The position numbers and the translations under genes were made by a program. Positions 1 to 11,279 of a stretch of 64,000 nt of DNA are shown one piece after another. The DNA is from Symbiodinium kawagutii (taxonomy: Eukaryota > Sar > Dinophyceae > Suessiales > Symbiodiniaceae). Location: contig VSDK01021695.1 of NCBI GenBank assembly GCA_009767595.1, forward strand, positions 249,241 to 313,240. Direction: 5' to 3'. Positions within the stretch are counted from its first letter, which is position 1; each line of letters begins with the position of its first letter. Below the pieces are notes generated by a model. The model saw only the letters and a program-made list of their open reading frames with translations. It did not search any database and was not told the origin of the DNA.

Positions 1-369
1 CGATCTCCATGAGTGAAAGCATTCCTTCACATTACAAAGCAACATCTTGGCAGGCAAATGATCAACCATGTGTGATGCAGCATCAGAGCATGTGATGGCA
101 ATGCGAATGTGGTCAACACCAATGATTTTGTCTGGAGAGGTTCCAAAAACCTGCTGCTTGAACATGTCCATGCTTCCACCCTCCGCCTGCATTACCGTTC
201 CAGTAAGGACACTGCGATCCCCACATGCAACAAGTTCGGGGTTGGCCAGCAAAAGAAATGCTCGAAAACCATGATGTCCTCTCTGGTGTTCATGAAGGTG
301 GCCCTGAATGTTGAAACCCTCCAGCAACTCCAGGAGGCCAGGAGGTATAGCGCTAGGCATCGATGTCAT
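1..369 (-). CDS. Unrecognised coding block, open at the left edge
   Basis: On the minus strand a reading frame is open from a TGA at 447-445 to the window edge, 148 codons, with candidate ATG codons at 369-367 and 360-358. The product contains ordinary-looking soluble protein sequence, for example PPGLLELLEGFNIQGHLHEH, then LLLANPELVACGDRSVLTGT, then DKIIGVDHIRIAITCSD. I do not recognise a family. The frame has mixed codon use and no low-complexity repeat, unlike the surrounding TGATGG-type DNA. It could be one exon of a larger gene or an intronless gene whose 3-prime end lies outside the window. The overlapping plus-strand frames look like shadows. Confidence 0.45.
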   Translation of the reverse strand, partial: MTSMPSAIPPGLLELLEGFNIQGHLHEHQRGHHGFRAFLLLANPELVACGDRSVLTGTVMQAEGGSMDMFKQQVFGTSPDKIIGVDHIRIAITCSDAASHMVDHLPAKMLLCNVKECFHSWRS

Positions 370-666
370 GGCCCGTTTCCGCGTTCGAGGCAGTGAACGA
401 CAAGACCGCCGCACGAAGGCAATTGAGCCCAAATCTTGCGGAAGTCAACCAACCATTGGGTAATATCTACCAGGGAAAATAAAAAATGTGAATCAAACAA
501 CCAACCAGATTTTAACATCGTAAATGATGGTGAATGATGGCCACCACAAAAAGCTGCTTGCTTGTTATGCTTAGTGATGGTTATGGCCTACCAATAGTCA
601 ATGGTTTTCGATGATTGGTTGACGCTGAATGAAGGGTCCAAAACGGCTCAGGATCCTCCATGCTAC

Positions 667-906
667 TCAATGTGCTGATGACTGGTGGCAGGCGACACGC
701 CCGTCTTCCCAGCTGAGTTCCCGGGCGGAATCGGCAACCATGTCATTCACAGGCGACGCATCCCAGGTGATCGACAGAATCTGACGCACCGATCCCACGA
801 GGTCACGAGATTCACTCGAACACCGTGGGCACCGAGAGGGAGCCGTAATCATTTCATGGAGATTAATGGTGGCGAACCTTGGACATGGCGGTGCCAAGTA
901 AATCAC
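667..906 (-). CDS. Possible coding block with a CPRC motif
   Basis: A minus-strand frame of about 79 codons reads through TAPSRCPRCSSESRDLVGSV and ILSITWDASPVNDMVADSAR and ends with a stop at 667. Composition is balanced and free of the local repeats. The CPRC pair could be half of a zinc site, but no partner pair is visible. A plus-strand frame (685-924) covers the same bases. I prefer the minus strand because the recognised gene in this window lies there. No family recognised. Confidence 0.3.
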   Translation of the reverse strand: MIYLAPPCPRFATINLHEMITAPSRCPRCSSESRDLVGSVRQILSITWDASPVNDMVADSARELSWEDGRVACHQSSAH

Positions 907-924
907 GATGGTTTCCCTGCTTGA

Positions 925-2190
925 CCATTAGCAAATATAGTGTGGATGATCTCTCCTACCACATTGATGAACGGGAGGGCCGCGAGCCCCTGCAACGCTC
1001 CCAGTCTTCATTTTCTAATTGGCGTATCTTTCAGGATATTTTGGATGTGCAAAGAAACCAGTTGCGCACAGGTAGAATTATGTAGACAAGTTCTCACGTG
1101 CGCAAATATTCAAAAGGAAAAAAAGTACTTCATACATCTATCAGCTTCCTCAAGTGCACAGAAATACATTAAAAGACCCAATCCATGTTCAATATGGGTG
1201 TTCAAAAATCATACATCTTAATAATAATTCTCACTCATAGACCAAGCATATCCAACCTTTTTTAGACACCTTGGGGCCGTTCCCGTCACTGCTGCGCCTG
1301 ATTCTCCAAGGTCACGTCTACAGCCTCGCAAACTCTCAAGTTGGTGCCCACGACTTCGACCTTCGCTCCAGAAAGATCAGCAGCGATGGCTGGCGGTTCA
1401 TGATGGTTGATGGGTTAAGGGTATGATGTTGGTTGGTTGATGGATTAATAATAGCTTCATGATGGGTCCATGATGGTTGAAATGATGGCGGCGGCTGAAT
1501 GATGCTTCGTGAAGGCAATTGGGATCCATGATTGGATAACTACGTATGGTTGCTAATGATGGTTAGATGATGGCTATACGATGGAAACATGATGGTTGGG
1601 CTTTGATGGCTCATTGGTGGTCAATCATGGTTGGGCTTTGATAGCTTATTGGTGGTTGATAATGGCAAATGATGGTTCGGATTTGATGGTTGACGACTGA
1701 TGATGGTGAACCAAGATACTTTAGGTTTGAAGGTTGCTGACGATGGTGAATTGATGTACTAACATTTTGGAGTGGTACTGGTGGATAGCCACAGCAAAAA
1801 AACAATAGCCAACAGTGATGACTTATGATAGCTGGATGGTTGATAGATAGACAGCATGATTAAGCTAGAAATGGTCAGCTGAGAACGGATCGTATCTGAG
1901 AATCAACAAAATGCCGCAGCAACCAACAACAACGGTCTTTCAACAACGGTCTGTGGCTAGTAGCGAACGATATAATCGCTGTAAAAAAAAGGTAGATAAG
2001 TAAAGCAACCATTACTGGTGCCTTTGCACTGTTGAAGGGCTCTTGGTTATGAACCATTATCAACCACATTCAATTTAGCGACTACCACCATGCATTTACG
2101 GTCAACTAACTACTACCATGAACTGCTGATTTTAAACCGTTGTTCACCAACATTGGCCACTATTGTTGGCTGTTAAGCTTCCAAAACCGC
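925..2190. other. Non-coding stretch with TGATGG-type repeat
   Basis: I see no supportable gene here. From about 1380 to 1790 the plus strand is a degenerate repeat built from TGATGGTTGATGG-like words. ORFs on either strand within it are repeat translations, rich in His, Asn, Ser and Pro. Confidence 0.5.
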
Positions 2191-2830
2191 CATCCTTCAG
2201 TAACTGTGAAGACTGCATGGATCCATGGGCTCCCACCATTGTCCCCAGGGACCTCGTCGTAAAGCTCCATCAGAGCACGGCCTGCAGATTCCGTTGATTT
2301 CTACGGGTGCTAAACGGTTAGGGAACTCGGTTCGTTCACTGGTCCTTTGATGCTTGGATACTGGCGGTTCGGGTTCAGGCATTCGAGCACGGGTCGCTGG
2401 TTTTTCACCACTCCGTCGTGAATAAGTCAACCAACCAACCATGGTTGATCCATGGTTGAAGAACCCCGTCATGAAAAATAGCTTGTCAACCAACCAATCA
2501 TAGCTGCTAATACATTTGGGAAAATGAAAACCACCACCTGGTCAGTGTTGATCCATGTACAGGATTCTTTTTAGTATGTTCCCCTCTCAGTAATGCGATC
2601 AAATATTGCAGAAGGGTGTTTGTGCATTGGAAATTGTTTGGGACACCGAATCAAGTCCAGTGATTGTTCATGTGGCTGCAAAAGGAACTACTTGCAATAG
2701 GTGGACGACGAGATAAATGTAAAACTACCCAGGTGTCTAATCCGCCATAGTAATGACTCATGATCATCAATAGCTGTAGAAAAGGATTCTGCGACATCCG
2801 CGGCGCTCGCACACACACACACACTTGAAA

Positions 2831-3130
2831 GACCTGATTCATGAGTTGGACATGCCAACATTTCAGAGTGTTCTTTGGGATTAGTCCAACATGGACGCTG
2901 TCTATCTGTTCCCTTCTCAGATAGTCAGTAAGGCGTTGCGCCACAACAATTAATGGAACCAAAGGTGACCACTCCAAGCAGGTACGTCGAAAGGACGTCT
3001 CCTTTCGACATCACCAGCACGCATCCAGTGTCTTCGTTGGTGGAAGACTGGATGGGCTGCTTGCACCCCCTGCATCATCGAAATGAATACTAAGAGAAGA
3101 TCCTTTGGCACAGGAGTTGACTCACACACA
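2831..3130. repeat. Segmental duplication, copy A
   Basis: About 300 bp repeated in direct orientation at 4239-4538, an offset of 1408 bp, with only scattered differences (for example a G/C change after CTTCGTTGGTG). Both copies end in a CA-rich run. Each carries a minus-strand frame of about 60 to 75 codons that I cannot assign to a family. Conservation between the copies is over the whole unit, so it does not by itself show coding. Confidence 0.85.
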
Positions 3131-3229
3131 AAGGCCGTGTGTCGCAAAATTACGGAAAACTGAAACTGCAGCTGAGCTAAGGTGACGTCGAAATTCGACT
3201 TCCACAACTTCGGCTTCTGAGAAAAAAGA

Positions 3230-3770
3230 GCAAGATGACTTAAAAAATCGACTTCCAAAACTTCGGCTTCTGAGAGAAAAGAGCAAGATGCAGTGACGGG
3301 CAAGTAAGATCATCATATGTAGTGGTACATCAACACCAACAACCGCAGAGCATGTATATTCTGGGTTGCGTGTCCTCTAGTGACACACTGAACATTTGGC
3401 GTCTGAAAATTCGGCTTCGTAGTGGTACATCAAGACCAAAAACCGCAGAGCATGTATATTCTGGGCGCCCGATGGCGACACACTGAAAATTCGGCGTCTG
3501 ATAACTCGGCTTCGAAAAAAGTGCAAGGTGCAGTGACGTGACGTGCCAATAAGATCATCATATGTAGTGGTATATCAACACCAAAAACCGCAGATCATGT
3601 ATATTCTGGGCTGTGTGTCCGCTAGTGACACACTGAAAATTCGGCGTCTGAAAATTCGGCTTCCGAAAAAAAGAGCGCAAGATGCAGTGACGTGCAAATA
3701 AGATCATCATATGTAGTGGTACATCAACACCAAAACCGCAAGGAATGTATATACTGGGTTGCGTGCTTGG
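3230..3770. repeat. Tandem repeat between the duplicated segments
   Basis: About four imperfect units of roughly 75 to 155 bp. Typical unit words, in order: AAGATCATCATATGTAGTGG, TACATCAACACCAAAAACCG, CATGTATATTCTGGG, GTGACACACTGAAAATTCGG, and a run of A before GAGCGCAAGATGCAGTGACG. Units start near 3294, 3420, 3538 and 3693. A shorter duplication of a CTTCGGCTTCTGAG word precedes it (3200-3290). Confidence 0.8.
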
Positions 3771-4238
3771 TGGCGACCCACTACAGTGGATTTGTCTCCT
3801 CAAGACTGTGCATGTCCTTCATTACTCAGATCAGCTCAAGAAGATGCATGGAAAGTTCATGGGTAAGATAACCCGAAGTCTCATATGGAGTGATTCGAAG
3901 GTGTCTTTCAGAATTTGTGGTGCTTGAAACTGTCAGGACGAAGTGTTTTACACCTCCAGTCGAGACAGAGTATGCCTGGTTTTTTAGCCCAACCAGAGTG
4001 GCATGTATTCTAAGTACTCACCTTTCAAAGCAGTCAACCCAGGTGCCTTGACGTGATGAGCGAGCAACGCTCTCAGAACCACCAGCTGTCCAACGACCCA
4101 GGTGCATTCTGGTGGGAATAGACCCACATGTCAATCACCAGCTGTTACCGCTGATACTCAGACTTGAATTTCAATTCGCCAGGCAATAACCCGGATCACG
4201 ACAGGACCATGACGGAAACGCTGCCGAATACACACTTG

Positions 4239-4538
4239 GACCTGATTCATGAGTTGGACATGCCAACGTTTCAGAGTGTTCTTTGGGATTAGTCCAACAT
4301 GGACGCTGTCTATCTGTTCCCTTCTCAGATAGTCAGTAAGGCGTTGCGCCACAACAATTAATGGAACCAAAGGTGACCACTCCAAGCAGGTACGTCGAAA
4401 GGACGTCTCCTTTCGACATCACCAGCACGCATCCAGTGTCTTCGTTGGTGCAAGACTGGATGGGCTGCTTGCACCCCCTGCATCATCGAAATGAATACTA
4501 AGAGAAGATCCTTTGGCACAGGAGTTGACTCACACACA
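4239..4538. repeat. Segmental duplication, copy B
   Basis: Second copy of the unit at 2831-3130, same orientation. It continues into a longer (AC)n run at 4530-4549. Confidence 0.85.
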
Positions 4539-5117
4539 CACACACACACGCAAACCTAAATTAAGTGACAAGTCCTCCACAGAATGCATCGGCAAAAGTG
4601 GTCAAGGAAATACGATTCTGTCATCCTTCTCTGTTGCATTTTGGATGATGGATTGCCCAAAACACCCTTGAACTCCTGCTCGACGGGATACCATCATCAA
4701 ACTAGTCCTGAGTCCTCTCTCGCACCTGAAAATATGTGGAAAATGGAGGTTCCCTATAACTAGACGTAATATCGATGATGTGAGATCTATCCAAAGAAAT
4801 CATATATTTAACGAGAACACTCAACAGCTGGTTAAGAATTCAACTGCCAAGTAGGCCTGCTAGCTTTGGTGGTGTTTTTCTCACTTGCACTCAAGAAAAT
4901 GGGTCACTGCTGGCAGACGTTTGTAAGTGAGCAAAACTTGTAAAAGAAACGATGATTACCAGGCGTCACTCATGTGTACATCTTGGCAAAAATGCATACA
5001 TGACTGTTGACCTCAAATTCAAACATTGAACAAGCAACTCAACCACGTGCGAGATGCAGACAGTAGTGCACAAATTTGCCAGTAGACACAAACCTACTAC
5101 AAACGAAGGATCAAATC

Positions 5118-5366
5118 TCACGAACTGGAAATTTCTAGTACCAGGTCACTTGCGGCACCAAGATCCACCCTCATGAACCACTGACCATTTCTATTACTGG
5201 TGTCAGTCAACAGTGGATGCAGCCCAGCAGCATCCCAGCCATCCCATCGCCTAGTGCAGCAAGGCTGTGGGGGAACATGAAGCGCTGACATTGTTCCACC
5301 TGAGAGCGGCTGCGTGGTGACTCCCGGGTCTACCAAGGCAAGGCTCCAGGAAGTCACTGGAACCAA
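5118..5366 (-). CDS. Possible coding block, unrecognised
   Basis: A minus-strand frame of 82 codons contains SWSLALVDPGVTTQPLSGGT and NGQWFMRVDLGAASDLVLEI before a TGA at 5118. The composition looks like protein rather than repeat. I recognise no domain. It may be a terminal exon, but nothing ties it to another block. Confidence 0.3.
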   Translation of the reverse strand: MVPVTSWSLALVDPGVTTQPLSGGTMSALHVPPQPCCTRRWDGWDAAGLHPLLTDTSNRNGQWFMRVDLGAASDLVLEISSS

Positions 5367-5379
5367 CTGACTCTTGGCT

Positions 5380-5690
5380 ACTTATAGTTGGATACTTACA
5401 AGAGTATCAAGAGTAACTATAGTTACTGTATACTGACTATTATAGTTACTTTAGTAAGCAACTATAATTAGTATCCCAAGTTCTAAGTATATCAAACTAG
5501 AGTATAGCTGTAACCAACTATACTGAGTAAGACTCCATGTTGAATCGCCATTTCAACTATCAAGAAGCTATTAGTTATACCACCAACTGTTAGTGCCATC
5601 ATTAAGCATCATCAATTATATAACTCATTAGTTATAGCAAAACCATGATGAATCACCGTCATTAAGCATCATCAACCATGAGTTATACCA
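5380..5690. repeat. Degenerate ACTATAGTTACT repeat
   Basis: AT-rich stretch built of TATAGTTACT/AACTATAA words that pair with one another, giving many short inverted repeats. No gene seen. Confidence 0.5.
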
Positions 5691-6206
5691 CCATGGATCC
5701 ACATGATGACGCCTCGGCCACGTCTGGGGCCCCAAACGGTGCAGGCTTTCAGTGCAGTGAAGGTTCCCAGGTCCTGCCCGGTGAAAGTTCCACGGTAGCA
5801 CTGATAAGATGGGGAACATGGAAGGTAATGCAGAAAAAAGTAGGGAAATGGTGGATATCTTTCTAAAAAAATCGGAACGTACATGGCTTTTATTGGATGA
5901 TGTTGGATATGTTTGATATAGAAATATGCTTTCCACTTGGACTCTTTTGACAATTCATCTGGTGTTGTGATATACGGTAAGCATACATGGTAAAACAACC
6001 AACTGGAACATGTTCATTTCTATGATGATCTATGTCAAAACTGATGCAACTGATCTGTGGTTCAACTTATGGTGTTCACTGGATTTGCTGCATTTACCTG
6101 CAACATGGATCCGGCTATGGGTCAAAACCCTGTACCCTTGGTGAATATCGGATGTGAATTGCTGGCCTTTCCTTGATTGCTTCAGATTGACCCAGCGCAC
6201 TATAGC

Positions 6207-6271
6207 TCCGTCCCATGACTTCTGCAGCTCGACGTTGGCGGCGTCCTCCGGATTCATCAAAGCACGCGCGC
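6207..6271 (-). CDS. Exon-like block, unrecognised gene
   Basis: GC-rich 65 nt block in AT-rich DNA. Reading minus, a polypyrimidine-poor GCCGCAG acceptor precedes G, and a GC-type donor (GCTATA) follows. The frame gives ALMNPEDAANVELQKSWDG after two partial residues. The AG|G start and GC donor match the splice pattern of the recognised gene in this window. The family is not recognised. Confidence 0.35.
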
Positions 6272-6642
6272 CTGCGGCGCACGTGCCGATGGTCTTCAAG
6301 TGACCATGCTTAGTGGCATGGCTGGGCAGAAATACACAATAGAAATGGTTGCGTATTAGCATATCCTGGTGGAGAACGAACACTGAGAAACGAACATTTC
6401 GGAATCCACAAAGATGATCTCATTTGGGATTCCAAAACCAGGAATGACATCATCTCATGTGCAGCGCATGGGGACTTATGATCTGCTCAAACCTGTTAGC
6501 TGTATCTACTGCAAAGGCGGGGCTCAAAAATTCGATAATCAGGGGCAGGACTGACAGGATGGACACGACTGCCGGCCGCGAGCTTACAGTGATCTGCTCG
6601 CGAGCGGCATTGTAACGTAGAAAAACCCAAAACTTTTGACGA

Positions 6643-6752
6643 ATATGGGTGTTTCTCAAAATAGGGGTACCCCCAAATCATCCACTTATAGTCATTTATA
6701 GTAAGTGACCAACCATTTTTGGGGGTCCCCTATTTTGAGAAACCACCATATG
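6643..6752. mobile_element. Family I fold-back element (MITE-like)
   Basis: Arms of about 30 bp face each other: ATATGGGTGTTTCTCAAAAT at the left and its near complement ending ...TTGAGAAACCACCATAT at the right. Inside the arms both ends carry GGGGTACCCC/GGGGGTCCCC. The middle is AT-rich with TTTATAG. It has no coding capacity. Members recur many times across the window, mostly in introns. Confidence 0.85.
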
Positions 6753-7199
6753 GGTCATGGGAGAATGAAGATTCAAAAAACATGTTAAGCAAACCCCAAT
6801 GTTAAAATTTAGCTGCGCAATTGCAACATCCCTTATCTTTGACAAAGACTTTGAATACCACACATCTTTGAGTCAAACACGTGGCCGTGGGCATCAAACT
6901 GATCTTCGATGCCCACAACGAGCCGAGCTGGTGAGATCGAGCTTCAACCGCAGCCATGGTGGGAGATCACTCGTGAAGAACCTAATTGAGGATCCAACCA
7001 GTCTCGTAAATGTGCTAAGATCCCAATCTGATAACCAAGATATGCATTTTGAATCATTTTGATGTTTACCTGCAAATAATTTGATCCGAATTTTGCAGTT
7101 GAAACTCAGCATGTTCACTTGCTACCTTGGTTTGGTAGCGAGCCCAGCCACTGTTACCCCTTGACAGGAACACAGTACCGTTGACAGGATCACATAGCA

Positions 7200-8230
7200 T
7201 TGAAGTAATTCAGTCTTGATAACTTGAATACATATCAAGCATATTCTTGTTGGTGGAATTAGTTTAACCAGTTTAACCCATATAGTATCTATACCTAAAA
7301 ATAGATATTGACAAATATGTTGCCTTTAGATACCTATACCGTATACCTACACCTAACTCTTTACCTAAATAGATTCTCAATAAACCTATGCCTTGAATAT
7401 ATTGCCTTAGACAAACCAAGAACTTGACCCATGGCGGCACCACTTCGCTTAGCAGTGCCTGTGGAATCTTCCACCAAGAGTCCAGAGACCTGCCATGGAA
7501 TTGTTTGCCATGGTGTCACAAGTTCAATGGTTATAGAAACCATGTGTCGTTGCCACATTGGGGGGTTCTTGAGTCATTGGGAACATGGTTGGTTTATAGT
7601 GCTTAATTCTGGTTGTTCACAAGGGGATAATCTGTGTGCAATCATAGGGGATGTACAAACTATTATCGTTGGTTGAATACTTTAAGTGACAAATACACTG
7701 GATGTTTCTCTATTTTGAGAAACCACCAAACCATATGACATAACTGATATGATATATGAATATGTGGCAAATACAGTTTTACTGTTGGACAACAAAGTAC
7801 TGTAGAGTATATGGTATGACAGGTTCAATGGTTGGAATGCAACTGTGTTGCGTTATCCCTGGGCAGTGCTCGCAAATAGAAAACCTGGAGCTTTGGCGTT
7901 GGTTATGAACTGGGATAGAACTGAGCGATGATGAACTTCATACTGACCAGCAGTGAAAAGACTGATGTTATATTACTGTCAGCACTCTTGACTCGTCATC
8001 ATCATGCGTAACGGAACAAATTTTATCGTATAGAAGATATGACACATTAGAGGCAATTCTGAGCCATCAAAAACCCTAGAGTCACACTGTTATATCATGG
8101 AGGTTGCATTGTCCCAGCTCTGGTGCTACCCTTGCTGTACCCAAAAGATTGGAGCATTAAACAATTGTAGAAATGGCAAAACTTAGACACAGCTGGATTT
8201 TGCTGGGACTCAGCTTACAGTTTCAAAACA
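7200..8230. other. No gene seen
   Basis: AT-rich DNA. A single arm of the family I element (TTTTGAGAAACCACCA) lies at 7711-7728. Nothing else is supportable. Confidence 0.4.
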
Positions 8231-8233
8231 TTT

Positions 8234-8395
8234 GCACGCCAAGTTGATGCTAGGTTGGGGATGGGGTCGCTGGGGTGGGATGTTAACGTTCGTGTAGATG
8301 TGCACGCCAAGTTGATGCTACGTTGGGGATGGGGTGGGCTGGGGTGGCATGTTAACGTTCGTGTAGATGTGCGCGCCAAGTTGATGCAAAAAGCC
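8234..8395. repeat. G-rich tandem repeat, 68-69 bp period
   Basis: Two full units and the start of a third. Unit starts (GCACGCCAAGTTGATGC) fall at 8234, 8302 and 8371. Each unit has a GGGGATGGGGTGGGCTGGGG-type G-rich tract followed by ATGTTAACGTTCGTGTAG. The words GTTGATGCTACGT, G4T tract and CATGTTAACGTTCG are also found at 36320-36610 inside a transposon insertion. Confidence 0.85.
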
Positions 8396-8710
8396 AGCGG
8401 ACAACAACTGCTTGTAAGACTCCAAATTGCAAAGTCCTTGTTTCTTTTTCAAATCCTTCCATTCTGCTTGGGTGTCTGCCTGTCGTCTTTTGGCATAATT
8501 CAATTTCACTTCCTTCACTGTGTATGCTTTGCGCGTCCTCTCTTTCCTTTGGCCCTTCTTCACACATTGTTGTCCAGGAACCGCTCGAGCTCCCACACGG
8601 TATTACTTCCCCAGAAGCTTTCGGAGCCTCTTGATTTCTAGTGCCGCTGGGGATGCGCAGCCATCAAGTCTATGGCCAGTCTTCCCACAAACGAGGCATC
8701 GACGGGTCAT
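8318..8710 (-). pseudogene. Zinc-knuckle protein remnant, probably transposon-derived
   Basis: The minus frame starts MTRRCLVCGKTGHRLDGC, a CX2CX4HX4C zinc knuckle of the kind found in nucleic-acid-binding proteins of mobile elements. After 35 codons there is an in-frame TAA (8605-8603), and the same frame then continues with a basic region (KKGQRKERTRKAYTVKEVKL) and SYKQLLSAGFLHQLG before entering the G-rich tandem repeat. ATG is directly preceded by TCTTAG, so the ATG could also sit at a splice acceptor. I read it as a degraded ORF, since no clean intron restores the frame. Assignment to a named element is not possible from the sequence alone. Confidence 0.5.
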
Positions 8711-9639
8711 CTAAGATGAGTCTGTGAAATCAACCATGTATCCACAAACTGACAGTTGTCTTCTCAAATTGTCTAAAAATTCTAAAACATTGAACAAACA
8801 AGTTATATAGTTGCGCCAAGCCCGTCTAGACCCTCATCATTGACTGAAAACAACATACTATATCCGAAGCTCTGCATCTCCGGATGCGTCAAACAAGAAA
8901 GCGTTGCAAAACCAATGCAAAATGAAGATTTTGAACATGAACATCATCAACAAATGGCTGCGGCACAAACGTCCAGGGCTTCTATGCGCGTGCAGCGCAA
9001 AAACCACGGACTAACCACATATCACCATGCTTTCACCACTCCTTCATTGGTAATTACTCAGCGCGCCAAGGCTTGTCATGTGAACATCACGAAGCACATA
9101 CATTGGCTGTCCCTTGGTTCATCTCCCACTGAGCACTTCCAGTCGCCTCGATTCGACCTTTCTTCACCGATTGCAGTTCCTGGCGGCTGCGCAGAGCAGT
9201 GGCTTACCATGGTTGCCGGATGTTGCTACGAAAGTTTGTACTGTTTGCGCCTTGGGTAATCACGGTTGATGCTGGTTTGAAATGGTTTATGATGGCTAAT
9301 GATGGTTGATATCTGTTTGTAATCGGGATAGGGAAAATGGATGAAGAACCCATCATTGATGGTTGCTGCAGCTTAGCAGAACCTTATAAAGTTCAAAAAA
9401 GCCCAACCACCCAACCACCAAGGTCGCGTAGTGAAAAAGGGTGTGGCTGCTTCCCATCAAATCGATCCATAGTTGCTACAGTGATGAACAAACTTCTTTT
9501 GAAGGCTAACATAAGCGATTCGTGTGATACTGTAAACGTGGGGATCCCTGCTTCTGCTTGTTGCGGATCTCTCAGTAGTCTACGAAGGCCAGATCGAATT
9601 TACGAATTGTTTTATGATTGATCAGTGTTTACCTTCATT

Positions 9640-10170
9640 GGTTAAGGGTTGAAACTACTGTAAATGATGGTAGTTAGAGTCGCCCACCTCTTGAAACATG
9701 ACGCTTGACGTCCAAACCGCCCTGTCATCCAGGACAATATTGTGGCACCTGACGATAGGACGGCGAACTCAGATTGTCTGTTGCATATCTTTTGAAACGA
9801 CCGCATGTAGTAGATATAACCATTTCATTACACTGCAGTAGATACTGATATAACATGATGACACATGTTGTGTTAACAAACATGATAGTGCACAGTTCCC
9901 AGAATTCAATATTTACAATTGCAAAATAATTGCTAACTACAACAAATGAGTCATAATATCAACATCCACAGTCAGTCAAAACAATATCACAAAATGACAA
10001 ACCTAACATACAACCCATGATCAAAGCATATACATGACAGACATTTAAACCATGACAGATATTCACTGTATACCCACAAAAAAACTACAGTTATCATCAT
10101 AGTTTTTAAGATAACCATTAGATCCATCATTAATTACATATTATATAAATGATTGAAGGAGCACTCGTTA
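9640..10170. other. AT-rich stretch, nothing seen
   Basis: About 70 percent A+T, with no open frame, repeat array or fold-back element that I can support. Confidence 0.4.
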
Positions 10171-10308
10171 CACGACTAGTTGCTCGTAGCGGGTGGTTCA
10201 TCTACCATTTGGTTCGGCTACTCCTGGTATAGGTCCTGGCCTCGGAGGCCAGTGGCCACCCCTGGAGGCCGCCGCTCCCCATCAGCCCCGGCCCATCGAA
10301 GGCAACGC

Positions 10309-10373
10309 CTCAGCGATGCTGCCCACCGCATCGAAGGAGCGGTCAGGAGGCACTCTCAGGGCAACGGTCTGAC
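10309..10373 (-). CDS. Exon-like block, unrecognised gene
   Basis: A 65 nt block with CCAG|G acceptor and GC donor on the minus strand encodes QTVALRVPPDRSFDAVGSIA plus one residue after two leading bases. It lies in a 250 bp GC-rich island. Same phase and length as the block at 6207-6271, but with no visible sequence similarity to it. Unrecognised. Confidence 0.35.
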
Positions 10374-10741
10374 CTGGAAACCGCCCAGCGACGCGTCGCG
10401 ACGCGTGGAGGGCCACTAGCGGTAACGGTGGCGGCACCACCATGTGGTCAGCAGCATGACCAATGATGATCGACTCCTCGTCATGATGGTTCATGACAGT
10501 AATTATAACGTTAATAGGGGTTCATAACGCAAATAGTGGTTCAAAACACAAATAGTGGGGCATAACAGTGAAGATATCGTTGACTCCGGTTGTTGACTGT
10601 TAAGTATGGACTTTTGCTGATGACTAACTTCAGTTTGGTCTCATCAAATTGGACACTGTTACTGCAGGACTATGACAATCATTAATTGTTGGTGCCTATC
10701 AGCCCGTAATGATTTCCCGACATCTTGTTCACTATTCTTGA

Positions 10742-11260
10742 CTATTGCTGGTCATGAGCCTCTATGATTTCTGGACCCCACTTGTTGAGCCCCTGATATC
10801 TGGGTGTGTCCAAAGCCATGGTGCACCCCCAAGATACAACGGCGGTTATGACGATCCTGAACTTGGATGGTGCGAAGGTAGGTACCACCATGGCGACAAA
10901 CCTATAGACAAAGCATCTCACCAACCCCAGGGGTCCCGGCAATTCTGAGGCGCAGTGACGTTCAAGTCTGGATACTCCTTGCCGCTGAGCTGCCGGTGTG
11001 CAGCTAACCTTGCTGAAACAATTTGTGCAATCGAGAACTGCAACGCAGTTCGCACCCCAAGACACTGCCCTTTGGAAAGTGGTCACGCGTCCACTGATTG
11101 GCAGCACCCCTTCTTTCAGCACAACAGGGATGTAACCCTGCCACATGACACATGCGCAAATCACCAGGCCAACCGCTGGCAGAGTGGTAGACAATGTGGT
11201 GGTGCATGTTGCGCAGGTGCAGCAGTGCAGCACTAGCGACAGCAGCAGCCACAAACACAA
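10742..11260 (-). CDS. Hypothetical Cys-rich hydrophobic ORF
   Basis: A 172-codon minus-strand frame with a very hydrophobic, cysteine-rich N-terminus (MCLWLLLSLVLHCCTCATC), like a signal peptide or membrane anchor. Further hydrophobic runs follow near the middle and C-terminus (VAMVVPTFAPSKFRIVITAV). No family recognised. An alternative minus frame (11004-11270) also begins with a hydrophobic segment, so the true frame is uncertain and the ORF may be fortuitous. Confidence 0.3.
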   Translation of the reverse strand: MCLWLLLSLVLHCCTCATCTTTLSTTLPAVGLVICACVMWQGYIPVVLKEGVLPISGRVTTFQRAVSWGANCVAVLDCTNCFSKVSCTPAAQRQGVSRLERHCASELPGPLGLVRCFVYRFVAMVVPTFAPSKFRIVITAVVSWGCTMALDTPRYQGLNKWGPEIIEAHDQQ

Positions 11261-11279
11261 CAGCGAGCATTACATGTTG

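Noticed and set aside
2831..4538. Paired 300 bp copies as LTRs of a retrotransposon
   Set aside because: The 1.1 kb between them is a tandem repeat without polymerase, primer-binding or polypurine features.
8840..9259. 139-codon plus-strand ORF
   Set aside because: No domain, His/Gln/Ser-biased composition, and opposite to the orientation of the supportable genes; not enough to call a gene.
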